Positions 12,328 to 26,159 of a stretch of 45,368 nt of DNA are shown piece by piece. Each line of letters starts with the position of its first letter. Within the stretch, counting starts at the first letter, position 1. The stretch lies in the NCBI GenBank assembly GCA_009746045.1, contig RPFO01000131.1:2050171-2095538 (forward strand). Direction: 5' to 3'. The stretch is from Mesostigma viride (Eukaryota; Streptophyta; Mesostigmatophyceae; Mesostigmatales; Mesostigmataceae). The position numbers and the translations under genes are program-made. The notes below the pieces were generated by a model. It had not been told where the DNA came from and made no database searches. It was given only the letters and a program-made list of their open reading frames with translations.

Positions 12328-13054
12328 AAATGTGCTGGAAAGGTTAGCTAACTCTCGCGGAGAGGGTTAGTGAGCCAATTAGGATACCAAGGCGGAGCTT
12401 GACGTAGGTAGAGGTTCCGGAATTCAACGACTGCTGACAAGTCGGCGGCCAACCCGTAAAGGGATTCAACGACGACCTAGGCAGCAAGCGGCCAGTCTGG
12501 GATACTCGGCGGGGCTAGCAATAGTCCTGTGGTGAGGTGCTGTAAACGATAGCGTTCAGCTCTCCTGTTTTCAACGACACCTAGTGGCGGCCAGGGCTTG
12601 CCTTCAACGACACCGGGTGGCGGCCAGCTCAGGAGGGATTAACGTCATCGAAGATGGTACGTCCCCTAGTTAGGATTCTTTCTTTGCAAGCTATGCCTGT
12701 GGAAGGCTAGCTGGCGTGCTCGCTTTCTCTCCGGGTCCGCACGCGTAGGGGGTTCTTGTTATACGTTGTACCTCTATAGGTTGTGAATGTCGTTGGTGCA
12801 ATGGACGTCGCGGAGACGGCCATCGTTGTTTGACCGTGGGGGGTGGATACCGTCTGGCTGTTGCCGACTGTGTTGACGGTGTTTACCTCCGTTTGCTTAT
12901 TGTATAGCCCTCTGCCGCGGAAGGCTGGGGCGTGTGCTGTGCTAGACTCCGTGCTCTTCCCTCGTTTGTTTTGGTAAAGGTCACTGCATTTAAAGGTAGC
13001 CTGGGATTCCCCTTTTTCTCCTGCTTGCAAGCTTCTGCCAGCTTATGATGTAAC
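12328..13054 (+). other. Retrotransposon leader with repeated motif
   Basis: Non-coding stretch between the primer-binding site and the first ORF. TTCAACGA recurs at 12423, 12464, 12570 and 12603, each followed within about 30 bases by GCGGCCA. Such repeats could be packaging or translation-control elements; that is inference. No other structure was supported. Confidence 0.5.
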
Positions 13055-13396
13055 ATGCCTAGACGCAACAGAATAAATAAGGGTGGACAGTCTGGATTTC
13101 CTTACTATGCAGTAGCTCATGACGGGGGTGAGGGTAGACCAGCTATATTCTACAGTTGGAAGGCTTGTGAAGAGCACATTAAAGATAAGATATTGTCCCA
13201 AGGCTCTAGTGCTAAGTGGAAAGGGTTTGATAACATTACAGATGCAGATAGGTTTGTTAGGGAACACATGCCATTGCCTGAGGGGATGCACACCACTCGT
13301 GAATGCTCCAAGCCACCCACGCTCAGCAGCCAGGGGGAGGGGACAGCAGTTACCTTGACCTTCTCTCAGCTGACCATTGGCCCTAGCAAACAGTAG
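13055..13396 (+). CDS. Small leader ORF with RNase H1 N-terminal / Cauli_VI-like domain
   Basis: 113 codons, ATG at 13055 to TAG at 13396, uninterrupted, lying between the 5' LTR and gag. Residues about 15-70 read P-Y-Y-A-V-A-H, then G-R-P-A-I-F-Y-S-W-K-A-C-E, then K-W-K-G-F, then A-D-R-F-V. This is the order of the small domain that binds RNA:DNA hybrids at the N terminus of eukaryotic RNase H1 and is also found in the inclusion-body protein of caulimoviruses: Y-A-V, G..P-G-I-Y..W..C, K-x-F, A..F. A basic N-terminal tail (M-P-R-R-N-R) precedes it and a Ser/Thr-rich tail follows. No catalytic RNase H residues are present, so only binding is expected. It may assist reverse transcription or translation of the element; that is inference. 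Confidence 0.7.
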   Translation: MPRRNRINKGGQSGFPYYAVAHDGGEGRPAIFYSWKACEEHIKDKILSQGSSAKWKGFDNITDADRFVREHMPLPEGMHTTRECSKPPTLSSQGEGTAVTLTFSQLTIGPSKQ

Positions 13397-13457
13397 AGGA
13401 GACTATTACTAGAGAGTAATACTAGGTTCTATATTTATAGATCTATAGCACGTGGTT

Positions 13458-13458
<1 letters not shown>

Positions 13459-13542
<84 letters not shown>
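13459..13542 (+). repeat. (CT)42 microsatellite
   Basis: Uninterrupted CT dinucleotide, 84 bp, ending 50 bp before the gag ATG at 13593. It sits in the same pyrimidine-rich stretch as TTTCTTCCTG, so it could act as a polypyrimidine tract or simply be slippage. Confidence 0.95.
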
Positions 13543-13547
<5 letters not shown>

Positions 13548-13592
13548 CCTGGGGAGGTGTTGCCTGCAGTGTAAGGTACCGGTACGAGCACC

Positions 13593-16059
<2,467 letters not shown>

Positions 16060-19000
16060 TGGCCTTACCCGTGGGCTTGGGCCCCGGGGTAGGGGATAGG
16101 GTAGAAGGATCAGATGGTAGTCCTGACGTGGAGTCAACTAGAGTAGAGGTAGACGTCAACAACGTGGCTTCAGACGCGTCCACCCAACCGGAGGCGCGTG
16201 CATCTCAGGGGAGCTCGCGACATTTGTTTCTTTTCAGCGGAGGGTTACTGATTCCTCCCACCGTCCTTGATCCATATTTGAAGGAGAAAACGGTCATGGA
16301 CGTGAAGTTTCTGGTCGACACCGGTGCCTCCACGTCCTTCATCAACGAGGCCCTGGTGCGCCGGCTGGGCCTGGTCCCGCGACGTCACACACCACGGCAG
16401 TGTATGTCACCTATTCGGATGGCCGGCGACACCAATCGCCGGGCCTAGCAGACATCAAGGGTGTGCTGCAGGGCACGCCGGTGGACCTGGTGGCGACTAT
16501 TGCGCCGCTGGACGCGGCCGACATCATCATTGGAGTGGACTGGTTGGACAAGCAGGATGTGGACATCAGCGTGCGCCGACGGGTAGTTTGGTTCCCGGAC
16601 GGTTCCTTCTGGTGCCCCGACAGCGAGTACAGCGCACAGGCCGCTGAGGTCCATAGCATTACACACGAGCGCTCGGCGGACGGGTCTCGACCAGCGTCCC
16701 AGATCCTGATGAGTAGCAAGACGCTGGCGCGCCAGCTCCGGAAGGGCAAGGAGTATGCGATGTGTCGTATAGACCTGGACAGCACTCAGGCCATGCTTAA
16801 CGAGATCGGTGCCGGCTTCACTCCGGACGAGCTGGCGCGGTTCAACGCCGTCCTGGAGAAGCGCGCTACTCTCTTCGCGGATCGCACCCCCCAGTTCCCT
16901 CCCATGCAATCGATCGGTGCTACACCGTATCCAGGTCCAGGAGGGTTCCGGGCCGACAGCGTCTCCCATGTACCGCATGGGCCCAGTCCAGCTGGTGGAG
17001 CTCAAGAAGATCCTCATTTCGCTGCTCGACGCCGGGCTCATTGAACCCAGCAACAGCCCCTTCTCAGCGGGCGTGCTGCTCGTTCCCAAGCCAGGGGGCA
17101 AGTGGCGTTTGGTGACTCGGACTACCGGAAGCTGAACGCCATCACTGTCAAGTCCCGGTATCCTCTACCGCGGATCGACGACATCTTCAACCGTGTCCAA
17201 GGGGCTACGTGTTTCACCGTCATCGACTGTGCGGACGGGTTTTGGCAGCTGCGCATCGCGCCAGAGGACTGCCACAAGACCGCGTTCGCCACGCCCTTTG
17301 GTCACTACCAGTTTAGGGTGGCGGCAATGGGGCTGTGTAATTCGCCTGCGTCCTTCCAGATGCTGATGAACGACATCCTCCGTCCGGTGATGGGCACAGC
17401 CCACCTGCCGCAGGTTTCCAAGGATCTGACGGACCCGCAGAAGGGGGCGCGTCCGCCCTGGACCTACAAGCGCACGTGCGCGCTGGCGTATCTGGACGAC
17501 ATCCTGGTGTACTCCAAGACGTTTGAGGAGCACCTGGAGGATGTTGACGCAGTGCTGCAGATCATGGAAGACGAGCACCTGTCGGCGCGGAAGGCCAAGG
17601 TGCGCGCCGGTCGCTGTGTGCCGTTTTTGGGCCATACCCTGTCCGCGGACGGCATCGCGACCGACCCGGAGAAGATCGAGGCCGTCCTGCAATGGCCGGT
17701 CCCTATGGACGTGAAAGGGGTGCGCAGTTTCCTGGGGTTGGCATCCTACTACCGGCGGTTCATTCCGAGGTTTGCCACCATTGCCGCCCCGATCAACGCT
17801 CTTCTCAAGAAGGGTACCCCGTTCCTCTGGGCTGAGCAGTGCCAACAGGCTTTCGACGCCACCTCACCACAGCGCCAGTCCTCGTCCTGCCGGACCCGTC
17901 CCTTCCTTTCGTCGTGGCTACTGACGCCAGCAAGGTGGCCATCGGGGGTGTTCTCCTGCAGGACCAAGGCAAGGGCCTTCAGCCCATCGAGTACATCTCA
18001 CGCACAATGATTCCGGCGGAGCGGAATTATCCAGTGCATCAGCAGGAACTCCTGGCAGTAGTCTACAGCTGCCACACGTGGCGTCATCATCTCCTGGGGG
18101 CCCAGTTTTCGGTGGCCATTAGTGAGCAAGGGGATCTCGACCCCCACCGCCTGGTAATCCACACGGACCACCGGCCGCTCACCCACCTCCTGGTGCAGCC
18201 CAACCTGACGCCCCGCCAGGCGCGGTGGATGGAGTACTTGTCACAGTTTGCGCCGTTCAAGATCCAATATGTCAAGGGCGCGGACAACGTGGTGCCCGAC
18301 GCCCTCTCGCGACGGGCGGACTATTGGTTCTACGAGGACATGGACGTGCTGCATACCACCTGTGTACCAGTGGCCGCCCCGGGGACCGCCTATGGTACGT
18401 GGAACCACGGTCTCCCCGGGCCCGCCACCTGTTTCATCTTGGGCACACCACCATGGATGACTTGTCACCCCTCCTGGAGGAGACGGTTCGGCCGAGCGCC
18501 CACGAGGACGTGGACACCCCCGGGGAGGGGGAGGGGTCGCATACGCGCGTGCCCCTTAGTCACATGGTGCCGCCTCAGGGAATTTTTCAGCTTCAGCCGA
18601 TCGGCCCTCCCACAGTCTTCTCAGAATTCGTCAACCAGGCGAGTACGGATGCGGAAGACCCGGTTGACGGACGCGTTCACAGTCACGTCGGACCTGGAGA
18701 CGATGATCAGTCGTTTCACGGTCACGGAGGAAGCGGCGCTTGAAGCCATCCGGGCGCATCCCCAGCAGATGGGTGCCTACCCTTGCAAGTTCCAGGATGG
18801 GCGCCTTTTCGTGAGTGTCCAGCCGGAGGAATGGCGGCTATACGTCCCGGAGCTTTGTAGGGCCGCCTTGCTTCACGAGCTCCATGATTCCCTCCTAGGC
18901 GGACATCAAGGCAGCCATCGCCTCCTTCCCCGGGCCCGTAAGCATTTCTACTGGCCAGGGATGAAGGAGTATATCGAGACGTATGTGCGCCAGTGCCCCT

Positions 19001-20221
19001 CGTGCCAGATCATGAAGTCCAGGAACACGGGCTCTCAAGCCGTCCCTAAGACGCTGCCGGATCCTATGGGTCCTTGGGATTCTATCATGATGGACTTCAT
19101 CGGCCCGTTCAAGAAGACGAAGAACGGCAACAGCATGGTCTTGGTGTTCGTGGACCGCCTGACGCGCATGTGTCACTTGGCCCCGTGTCCGGTCGACCTC
19201 ACAGCGGAGGAGTGCGCCAAGATATACCTGACGCACGTGTTTCGGTTTCATGCACGGGCTCAGCCGGCAGTTCATCTCTGACCGCGACAAGCTCTTCACG
19301 GCCAAATTCTGGCAGGAGTTTTTCGAGCGGCTGGGCACCAAGGTGTCGCTGGGCACGGCCTACCACAGCTCGTCGTCGCACCTGGTGGAGCGGTTGAACC
19401 GCACGGTGCAAGAGACCATGCGACACTACACCGACACGGTGGGCAGCAATTGGGAAGAACTTCTGGGCTTGGTGGAGTTTTCCCTGAACAATGCCCCCCA
19501 GGCCGCCCATGGGTTTACTCCCTTTTTCCTCAACTCCGGCCGACACCCTCTCACACCGCTCGACTTGCTTGTGAGCCCCGGACTTGGAGAGGATCAGGTC
19601 AAGCTGGACACCCTTCAGGGGGTTGAGCGGTTGCTGCAGCGGATGCACCAGGCGCATAACAGCGCAGTCCAGGGCTATCGCGCAGCGACAGAGCGGTATC
19701 TGGAGAGGACAGCCGGCAAGCGGGATCACCGAACACCGTCCATCGAGGTGGGCGATTGGGTCCTGGTTATTGAGGGCCCCCAGATCGGCCGATTTTCACA
19801 CAAGGTGAGTTAGATGAGATGCTTAGGCTGACACACGGATTTCCGGCCTGGTGGAGAAGGAGCTGAAGACTAAGCTCCGCCCCATGTTCCTGGGTCCCTA
19901 CAAGGTCCTCACCAAGTTCGATGATGTCATGTTCCAGGTGGACATCCCAGTGTCATGGAACCTCACGTCCAACCGTTTCCACCGTGACCAGCTCAAGTTC
20001 ACCAGAACACCATCCAGGGCAGGGTCAATCCCCCAGCCCCGCTGGAGTTCAATCCGGACACGGGGGAACAAGAGGACGAGGTGGCAGCGATCGTGGGTCA
20101 CCGGGATGTCAGACGGGGACGAGGGGTCCAGCGACAATACCGGGTGCGATGGCGATTTGCACAACATGAGTCCGAGGACTCCTGGCGCACTGCTACTGAG
20201 TTAGCCGGGTGCGCCCGCTAA
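16060..20221 (+). CDS. pol: Retrotransposon pol: protease, RT, RNase H, integrase, chromodomain (frame-broken)
   Basis: Aspartic protease has D-T-G-A-S at 16317-16331 and a downstream I-I-I-G-V-D-W-L. Reverse transcriptase runs about 16930-17640 with D-Y-R-K-L-N, F-x-V-I-D and the catalytic Y-L-D-D at 17489-17500. RNase H follows (A-T-D-A-S near 17920, H-T-D-H-R-P-L-T near 18160). Integrase has an H-x-x-H...C-P-S-C zinc site (about 18870-19010), then D-F-I-G-P-F, S-D-R-D and L-V-E-R-L-N-R, so all three DDE residues are visible. A chromodomain (E-V-A-A-I-V-G-H...Y-R-V-R-W...E-D-S-W) spans 20072-20210 and the frame stops at TAA 20221. Frame changes lie near 16395, 16925, 17110, 17860, 19245, 19800-19855 and 20005. 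Motifs are intact despite these breaks. Confidence 0.88.
20072..20221 (+). CDS. Chromodomain at the end of integrase
   Basis: The frame ending at TAA 20221 reads E-D-E-V-A-A-I-V-G-H-R-D, R-R-G-R-G, Q-Y-R-V-R-W and E-D-S-W-R, closing with a helix E-L-A. This is the three-strand plus C-terminal-helix pattern of chromodomains that target chromoviruses to methylated-histone chromatin. The second aromatic-cage residue is W in V-R-W; the first position (usually Y or F) appears to be V/A here, so binding to methyl-lysine may be weak, as in group II chromodomains. Confidence 0.75.
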   Translation, partial: EDEVAAIVGHRDVRRGRGVQRQYRVRWRFAQHESEDSWRTATELAGCAR

Positions 20222-20288
20222 TTACTGGAAGCATATAAGAAGACGCACCAGTAATTGCGTTAGCAGGCCACATTCGGTAGGGTGTAGG

Positions 20289-22908
20289 GTGAGAGTGGTG
20301 CGTGAGCTGGGTACCAGGTACACGCCGACTAATGCCCTGGCATCTTGTGTGTGGGCTGTGCAGGGGGACGCCGCGGAGGCGCTTCCCATGGGCCAGACTT
20401 CCGTCGGCACCGCGGAGGCTGCAGACGCAGAGATCCGGGAAGCAGACGGGGAGTCCAGCGATGAGGATCTGGTTGCCATGGACATACCCGACCAACCTGA
20501 GGTCCCACGTACAACCAGAAGCGGGGGCGAGGACGCAGATAGCTCGCGGAGAGCCCGCGGTTCGAGGGGGTGCCCTAGGGGCTGGGGGCTCGGGAGGAGG
20601 TGGCTGGCAGACGGGGCCTTCATCTGGCCGCGAGCGCCGGCCAGAAACGTCGTCCAGACCCGGAGCACCGGACACGCGTACGTTGCAGCTAGTGAAGGAG
20701 CTGAACACGGAGACGTTTAATCCCCGAGTGTTCCTGCGCAACTATGGTCGGGAGAGTGACTTGTTGGAACGACGACGTCGGCGCCGTAACCAGATGCCTT
20801 CGAATCTCCGCGCTGATTCCATTCTGGCGCGGGTCAGCCCTGCACATTTGGAGACTTTTCGAGGGTTCGTGCGGCGAAATGTGGGGTTCAAGATCGAGAC
20901 CCGCACCGCTGAGCGCGACGGTGTGGTGGTCGGCACAGATTGCACCCTAAACCCACGAGCGGGAGTGCCTTTGTCACGCGTGCATGAACACGCTGGACGC
21001 GGGTCTGGCATTTCCACGGCTTTTGCTCCTCCTAATTCCGCCCGCAGAACGGAAACTGCTGAATAGCTACTTTCCCCAGTACCTTCCGTTGGAGGGAGCG
21101 CTTCGGGGCGAAAAATGTCTGCGGGCGGGGCAGTATTCGTTGCGGCAGGCTCTGGATCGCATCGTGGCTATGGATGATGAAGACCAGGACGATGGGAGTG
21201 AGGGGTACGACTCTGATTCCGACGACCACCCTCCACGCCCTCTCTCTCGTTCCCCTCCGCGGGATCCGACATCTCGGGGCTCCCTGGAGGGCGGCGCAGG
21301 ACCCCGTCCTGTGCCACGGTACGAGGCGCCACCGCCGGCGACGGGCTGGGGGCGACCTCCCGGGCGTGAGACGCGGAGTCTTCCGAGGGCTACCGGATGG
21401 GGTGGGAGCATGCAGTCAATCCGCTTCTCGGCGTGCTCCGGAGCGACCTGCACGTCGTCGCTCGCCATCGCCGTCTTCGCGCTCGCGTTCCCGTTCCGAC
21501 TCAGTCAGGGACCGAGGTACGAACCGCGCGCCGAGCGTCACCACCACCTCGGCGCCCGGATGCCCGTCACTGGGAGCGCACGTGGGGGTCCGCGCTGGAG
21601 TTGGAGCGAGAGAGTCGGCGACTGCAATCGGATACGACGGAGACCGCTGCGGCCAGGACAGAACCGCCGGCCGGGGGGGAGCCCTCTGGTGTGGTCCCCG
21701 TGGGCACTCCGTCAGATGTGGGCCAAGAGGAGCCTACCTTCCATGTCTCCCTGGAGCCTCGTTCCCGGTCGGAAGTGGTTCCACCGGAGCCTAATTTCCT
21801 GGTCTCCTTGGAGCCACGTCCCCGGCCTGCCCAAGCCGGATCGTCGATGTCACGTCCCGCGGAGGGACCCAGCAGACCCACCACGTCGGATCGACCCTCG
21901 CATCGTCCCGCGGAGGGACCGTGCCTACATACCATACAGATTGCCGCGGAAGGTCCCAGCGTGACGGGCATCATGGTGCCAGCGGAGCCCGTGGTAACCA
22001 TTGAGGCGCTCGTGGCAGCGGTGCAATCAGGGCAGGGTCTGATACAGCGTATGTTGGACCAGCTCGGGCGCCAGGGCGATCAGTCCGCCGCCACCTCCGT
22101 GGGCTATGATGCAGCTTCCAGGGCTCCGGGGTCTTCACACGAGGAGTGGTCAATGGGGGATTTCATACGGGCGGTTCCGGGTAGGGCAGTAAGGCACGGT
22201 GGGCCGGGGCCTCGTACGGAGAAGTTGTGTGTGGTGCTCGAGGGACCTCCGTCTCTCCCGGTCCCTCCTGGCATGCATCTGCCCGCACCTTTGGTGTTTC
22301 AAGCGGGTCCCTGGTGCGCAGTAGATCGCGGTGCCTACTGGGAACAACTAGAAATCACCTTCTTCCCACAGGCTCCACTGCCCCTACCGCAACCCGTCGA
22401 TCTTCGTGTTCCCCAGGTGGTGGGACACACTGTGCGGTTCGGTTCCGAAGATTGGTGGGACTGGAGATATCAGGTGGATGGGGTGGGGCACGTGGTGACG
22501 CCGCCAAAGGTGGCCCCAACGGAAGGGTGTGCCTTCCTGGAGCGGGTGGTGCCTGATATTGCAGGGGCTCCGGGGGTGACTATCCTCGATGATCACGTGC
22601 GCACAGAGGTTTTTATGATGGGGGTGCAGTTTGTTCGCGAGCACCGTTGTGGGGTGGTGGATCGGTCGGCGCTGACTCTTCTATTCACCCACCCCCAGTA
22701 CCTTGCTGGGTTCCTGTCCATGTGGCCCCGGGGTACGTGGGTGGAGCTATCCAGGATGGGTCGGCATAAGATGTCTCCCTATCAGATGGCCTTCGAGTGG
22801 GATCTATGTGCGAACCCCGGGGTGTTGATCCGTCAAATGACCCCCACGGGGCGACGGGCTCTCATTGAGGCCCAGCAGCAGCGGCGGCCCACCAGCGGTG
22901 GACGCTAG
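20289..22908 (+). CDS. Long unknown ORF region downstream of pol (ORF3, frame-broken)
   Basis: About 870 codons lie between the chromodomain stop and the polypurine tract. The last segment is open from before 21600 to TAG at 22908. Visible parts in order are an acidic N terminus (from ATG 20289 or ATG 20388), a basic R-x-R-R-R-R-R cluster near 20770, a Cys cluster C-L-C-H-A-C at 20966-20983, an acidic stretch D-E-D-Q-D-D-G near 21180, an Arg/Ser-rich stretch near 21460-21510, proline-rich P-A-E-G-P repeats (21855-21960), and a Trp-rich globular C terminus (W-W-D-W-R-Y near 22453; P-R-G-T-W-V-E-L-S near 22725). No membrane segment or signal peptide is visible, so env is unlikely. I do not recognise the family. 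Frame changes are near 20690, 20947, 21440 and 21560. TGTGTGGGCTGTGCAG at 20347-20362 could be a splice acceptor for a subgenomic RNA. Confidence 0.6.
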
Positions 22909-23122
22909 AGTGGATATTTCAGTTTTTTTTGGGACGGATATTGGAATGATCCAGTCCACAGAGTTCTGGCTACTACGTCAGGGTTGGTCACGTGTATCAA
23001 TCTCTAGAGGAACTGGCATTATACTGACCTGCGGGTGAACCGAGGTCGGGACATAGTACTCTTATAGTAGTATTGTTTTGCTTCTTTATCCTATCTTTGT
23101 ACGGTAGGGACTACGACCCCGT
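22909..23122 (+). other. Untranslated spacer before the polypurine tract
   Basis: Non-coding sequence between the ORF3 stop and the polypurine tract. It has a T-rich start and an agggactacg segment shared with the older element near 11685-11695. Nothing else supportable was seen. Confidence 0.5.
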
Positions 23123-23135
23123 GGGAGGGGAGGAG
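23123..23135 (+). other. Polypurine tract
   Basis: GGGAGGGGAGGAG ends exactly at the first base of the 3' LTR (TGTTACG at 23136). This is the standard position for the plus-strand primer of reverse transcription. Confidence 0.85.
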
Positions 23136-23719
23136 TGTTACGTCCCGGCCCTTTTAGTCGGACCTAACAATGGAATAAATTACTAAGGCCTTGTGGCCGT
23201 TGTACTGGGTTGTATGAATATTGACTATTGTGTGAATTGGACTAGTTATTTTGGTCCTAGGTAGACATTTTAGGGGCCGGAGCCGTGGCGCCGCGCCAGT
23301 TCTGGGTCTGTCTATAGTTCTAGGCGTGGATCCTGTAGTTGGGGGTCGATGTCGGCCCAGATCCTACGCGGAATGAGTGACTTGGATTGTCCGGTGGGAT
23401 TTGGCGTTGTATCTGCGCCGCAACCAACCTAGGTTAAATTAGTCCGAGGACGAGAGTCTCGTCCTCTTGGTTTGATGAATGATAAGTGCGAATACGCCTA
23501 CACATTGAGCCCGGGGCAATTATCCATTTGTAATTGGTCTTGCTAGCCAATATAAGTGTGTACAAATTAGCCTGGTATCAAGCCGTGATGCCAGATATCT
23601 CACGACTCACGTCGTGAAGCGCAACCTACATTATGCTACCTTGAATTATTCCTAATTCCGGCAAGGAGGGTCTTTCGCTACGTAGCTCAGGCTAGGTGTG
23701 TCTGGGCTGGGACGTAACA
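23136..23719 (+). repeat. 3' LTR
   Basis: 584 bp, same length and ends as the 5' LTR, followed by the CCGAC target duplication at 23720-23724. The TATAAG motif recurs at 23551. Confidence 0.9.
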
Positions 23720-25433
23720 CCGACCCTTGGTACGGGCGCAACGATGGAATTAATTATGTATTTTGGCTTGTTGTCATAGTCCGTAGGACTTTGGGACTCA
23801 TTTCGGGACTTAATTTGGGAACTGTCCCTTGGTCATGCAGGACTTTTGAATCAGAATTATGACAGTTTGTGCGATTCGGACTAGTTTTTTGGGGCCTAGG
23901 TTGATGTATGAGATATTCTAGGGGCCGGTGCAGTCGCGCCGCGCTGCGTACTTTATAGCTGGTTGCAAGATCTTGTACTCATGCGTGGATTCTGTAGCCT
24001 GGCGAGGGTCGATGTCGACCCGAGGATCCTGTGTGGACTGCATGTTTCGGAAATTCTCTGGAAGGTCGGTGCCATGTCGGCGCCACTTGCCACTCACTGA
24101 GCTTGGTGGCAGACCTAGGTGAAATTGGTCCGAGGACGAAAGTCTCGTCCTCTTGGTTCGGAATAAAGTGTGTGTGTTGTCACCTGTCCGAATTACCCGG
24201 GGCATTTTCCAACTACATTTGGTAGCTCTATCCTAAATGTAGGTTGCGTAGATTAATTATATAATATATTAATCATCGTGAGCCGTAACAGTGCAAAAGC
24301 CGCATCTGCTCCGTTAATCCCACTCCCATAGAGTGGTCGCGGTTAACCGAGAAATCCGTAATAACCTACCCTAACATAGGATCTTTCGCACGACCCGAAC
24401 GGGTTCGTTACAGCTCAGGACGCAGAGGCGGCCCAGTGCATCGCAGATGCCAAGGCCTGCCAAGCTCGCAACCAGGGCAAGGACATGTGGTGCCACCTCG
24501 ACCGGCTCGGCGGCCGGCGGCAGCGCACCCCGGTGGAGCACACGGGGGACGGCACGGCGCCGGTCAGCCTTGACCGCTGGTTGGCCCACAATGTTTCCTT
24601 GACAGGTGGGGCTCGCGCCCCCCCCCGCCGCTTCACCCCGAGACGGCCGCCCGTCTCGGCCGGTGTTGCAGGACCCCCGGCCCCCGCCGCCGGCGCCCCC
24701 CTCCTCGGCCGCGGACTACCAAGTCCCCGCCTTGCAGGAGGGCTGCCTTGCCACCAACGACGTCGTCCACCCCTTCACTTTGAAGGAATTGGACGGCGCC
24801 CTTGATCGCCTGCCGGCGGTACGACGCGGCGGTCGGTGCCGACCACCTTTCTGCTGAGCTGCTGAAGACCCCTGACCCGGCGGTGAGGGATCTTCTGCTG
24901 CCGTTCTGCAACCGTGTCCTGCTCTCTGATGAGCCTCCGCCTGGTGAGTGGCAGACGGCCCTCCGCGTCATGCTGTACAAGAAGGGCTCTCAGCTGCTGA
25001 CCCCGGTAACTATGTATCGGGGTGTCTGCCTCCAGAGCGCTGAAGGTCTTCATGCGCATGATGCTGCACAGGCTCCGCGCCGCGCTGGATCCACACCTGG
25101 GTGAGTCTCAGATGGGTTTTCGCCGTGGTTGTAACACTGTCATGGCTGTATAATTTGTCGCGCACCGGTTGATGGAGGAGGTGCGTCGCCTTTGCCCTGA
25201 TGGTCTGCCGCTGGTCTTCATTTTTGTCGACTATATCAAGGCCGGCCTTTGACACGGTCCTATGGGAGGCTCTTTGGGCCATCCTAGCTCTGGATCGGGT
25301 ACCACCAGCGTTTATTGCTTCCATTCGTCGACTGTATGAGGGCTCACAGGCAGTAGTGCGGACTGCGGAAGGCACCACCCCACCATTCCCCCTTCACCAC
25401 GGGGTGTGGCAAGGTCGCGGTGTCCTGTCCCCA

Positions 25434-25599
25434 CTAAATTAAATTATAACATGCCTCCGTTGGGAGATCATGTAGCACATATTCCTTGATGGATGGTGGA
25501 ATGGAGAGAGCCGCGTAATCTAACTAATCTAACTCTAGTCTATCTAGTCTAGAAAAAATCCTAATTAACTACCCTACTCATCAAAACGCCTCCTCCTCT
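25434..25599 (-). mobile_element. 5'-truncated LINE 3' end inserted antisense into the LINE RT
   Basis: A 166-bp segment is flanked by an 8-bp direct repeat TGTCCCCA (25426-25433 and 25600-25607). Its reverse complement starts with the end of the LINE ORF (GAGGCGTTTTGATGAGTAG) and continues through a 3' UTR that matches 27268-27385 and 28300-28455, ending in ATAATTTAATTTAG. Removing the insert and one repeat rejoins the RT block G-V-L-S-P to Y-L-F-I. This is target-primed insertion of a heavily truncated copy. Confidence 0.85.
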
Positions 25600-26159
25600 T
25601 GTCCCCATACCTGTTCATTATTGTCGTGGATCACGTCATGCGCCGGGCACGTGCGTGCTTTACTGCTCTTACTTGGGGTTCGAGCCCGGCTTGGACATCC
25701 TTAACGAGCGCGAGCACGGCGGGGTTGGCGCTGGCTGGCCGCCTGGCCGACCTGATTTATGCGGACGGCACCACCCTCATCGCGCACCCCAAGCACATTC
25801 AGACCTGGCTGGACTGTCTGGGCTTGGAGGCGAGGGCGGTGGGGTTGGAGACTAGTGTCGAAACTGAGGCGCTGGTGATTGAGGCCTCCAGTCGCCCTCC
25901 AGTCGCCCTCCGCTGCCGCGCCTGCTCGACGGGACGGAGGTCCCGTTCCGTGACCGCTTCAAACTGTTGGGGAGTATGCTCCCTGACACCGCCGACGATG
26001 TGGACATCGGCATCGGCCTGGCCTGGGCCAGGCTCCGTTTGCTCAACATCTACCGGCGCTCGAAGGGCCTGGGCGAGCACCGCAAGCGCATGCTCTTCAA
26101 GGTCCTCGTCCTCACGGTGCTCACGTATGGCGCCGAGGCGTGGACACTCATGGACACAC

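Noticed and set aside
20289-22908. Envelope gene of a retrovirus-like element
   Set aside because: No signal peptide, membrane segment or glycoprotein-like Cys pattern is visible.
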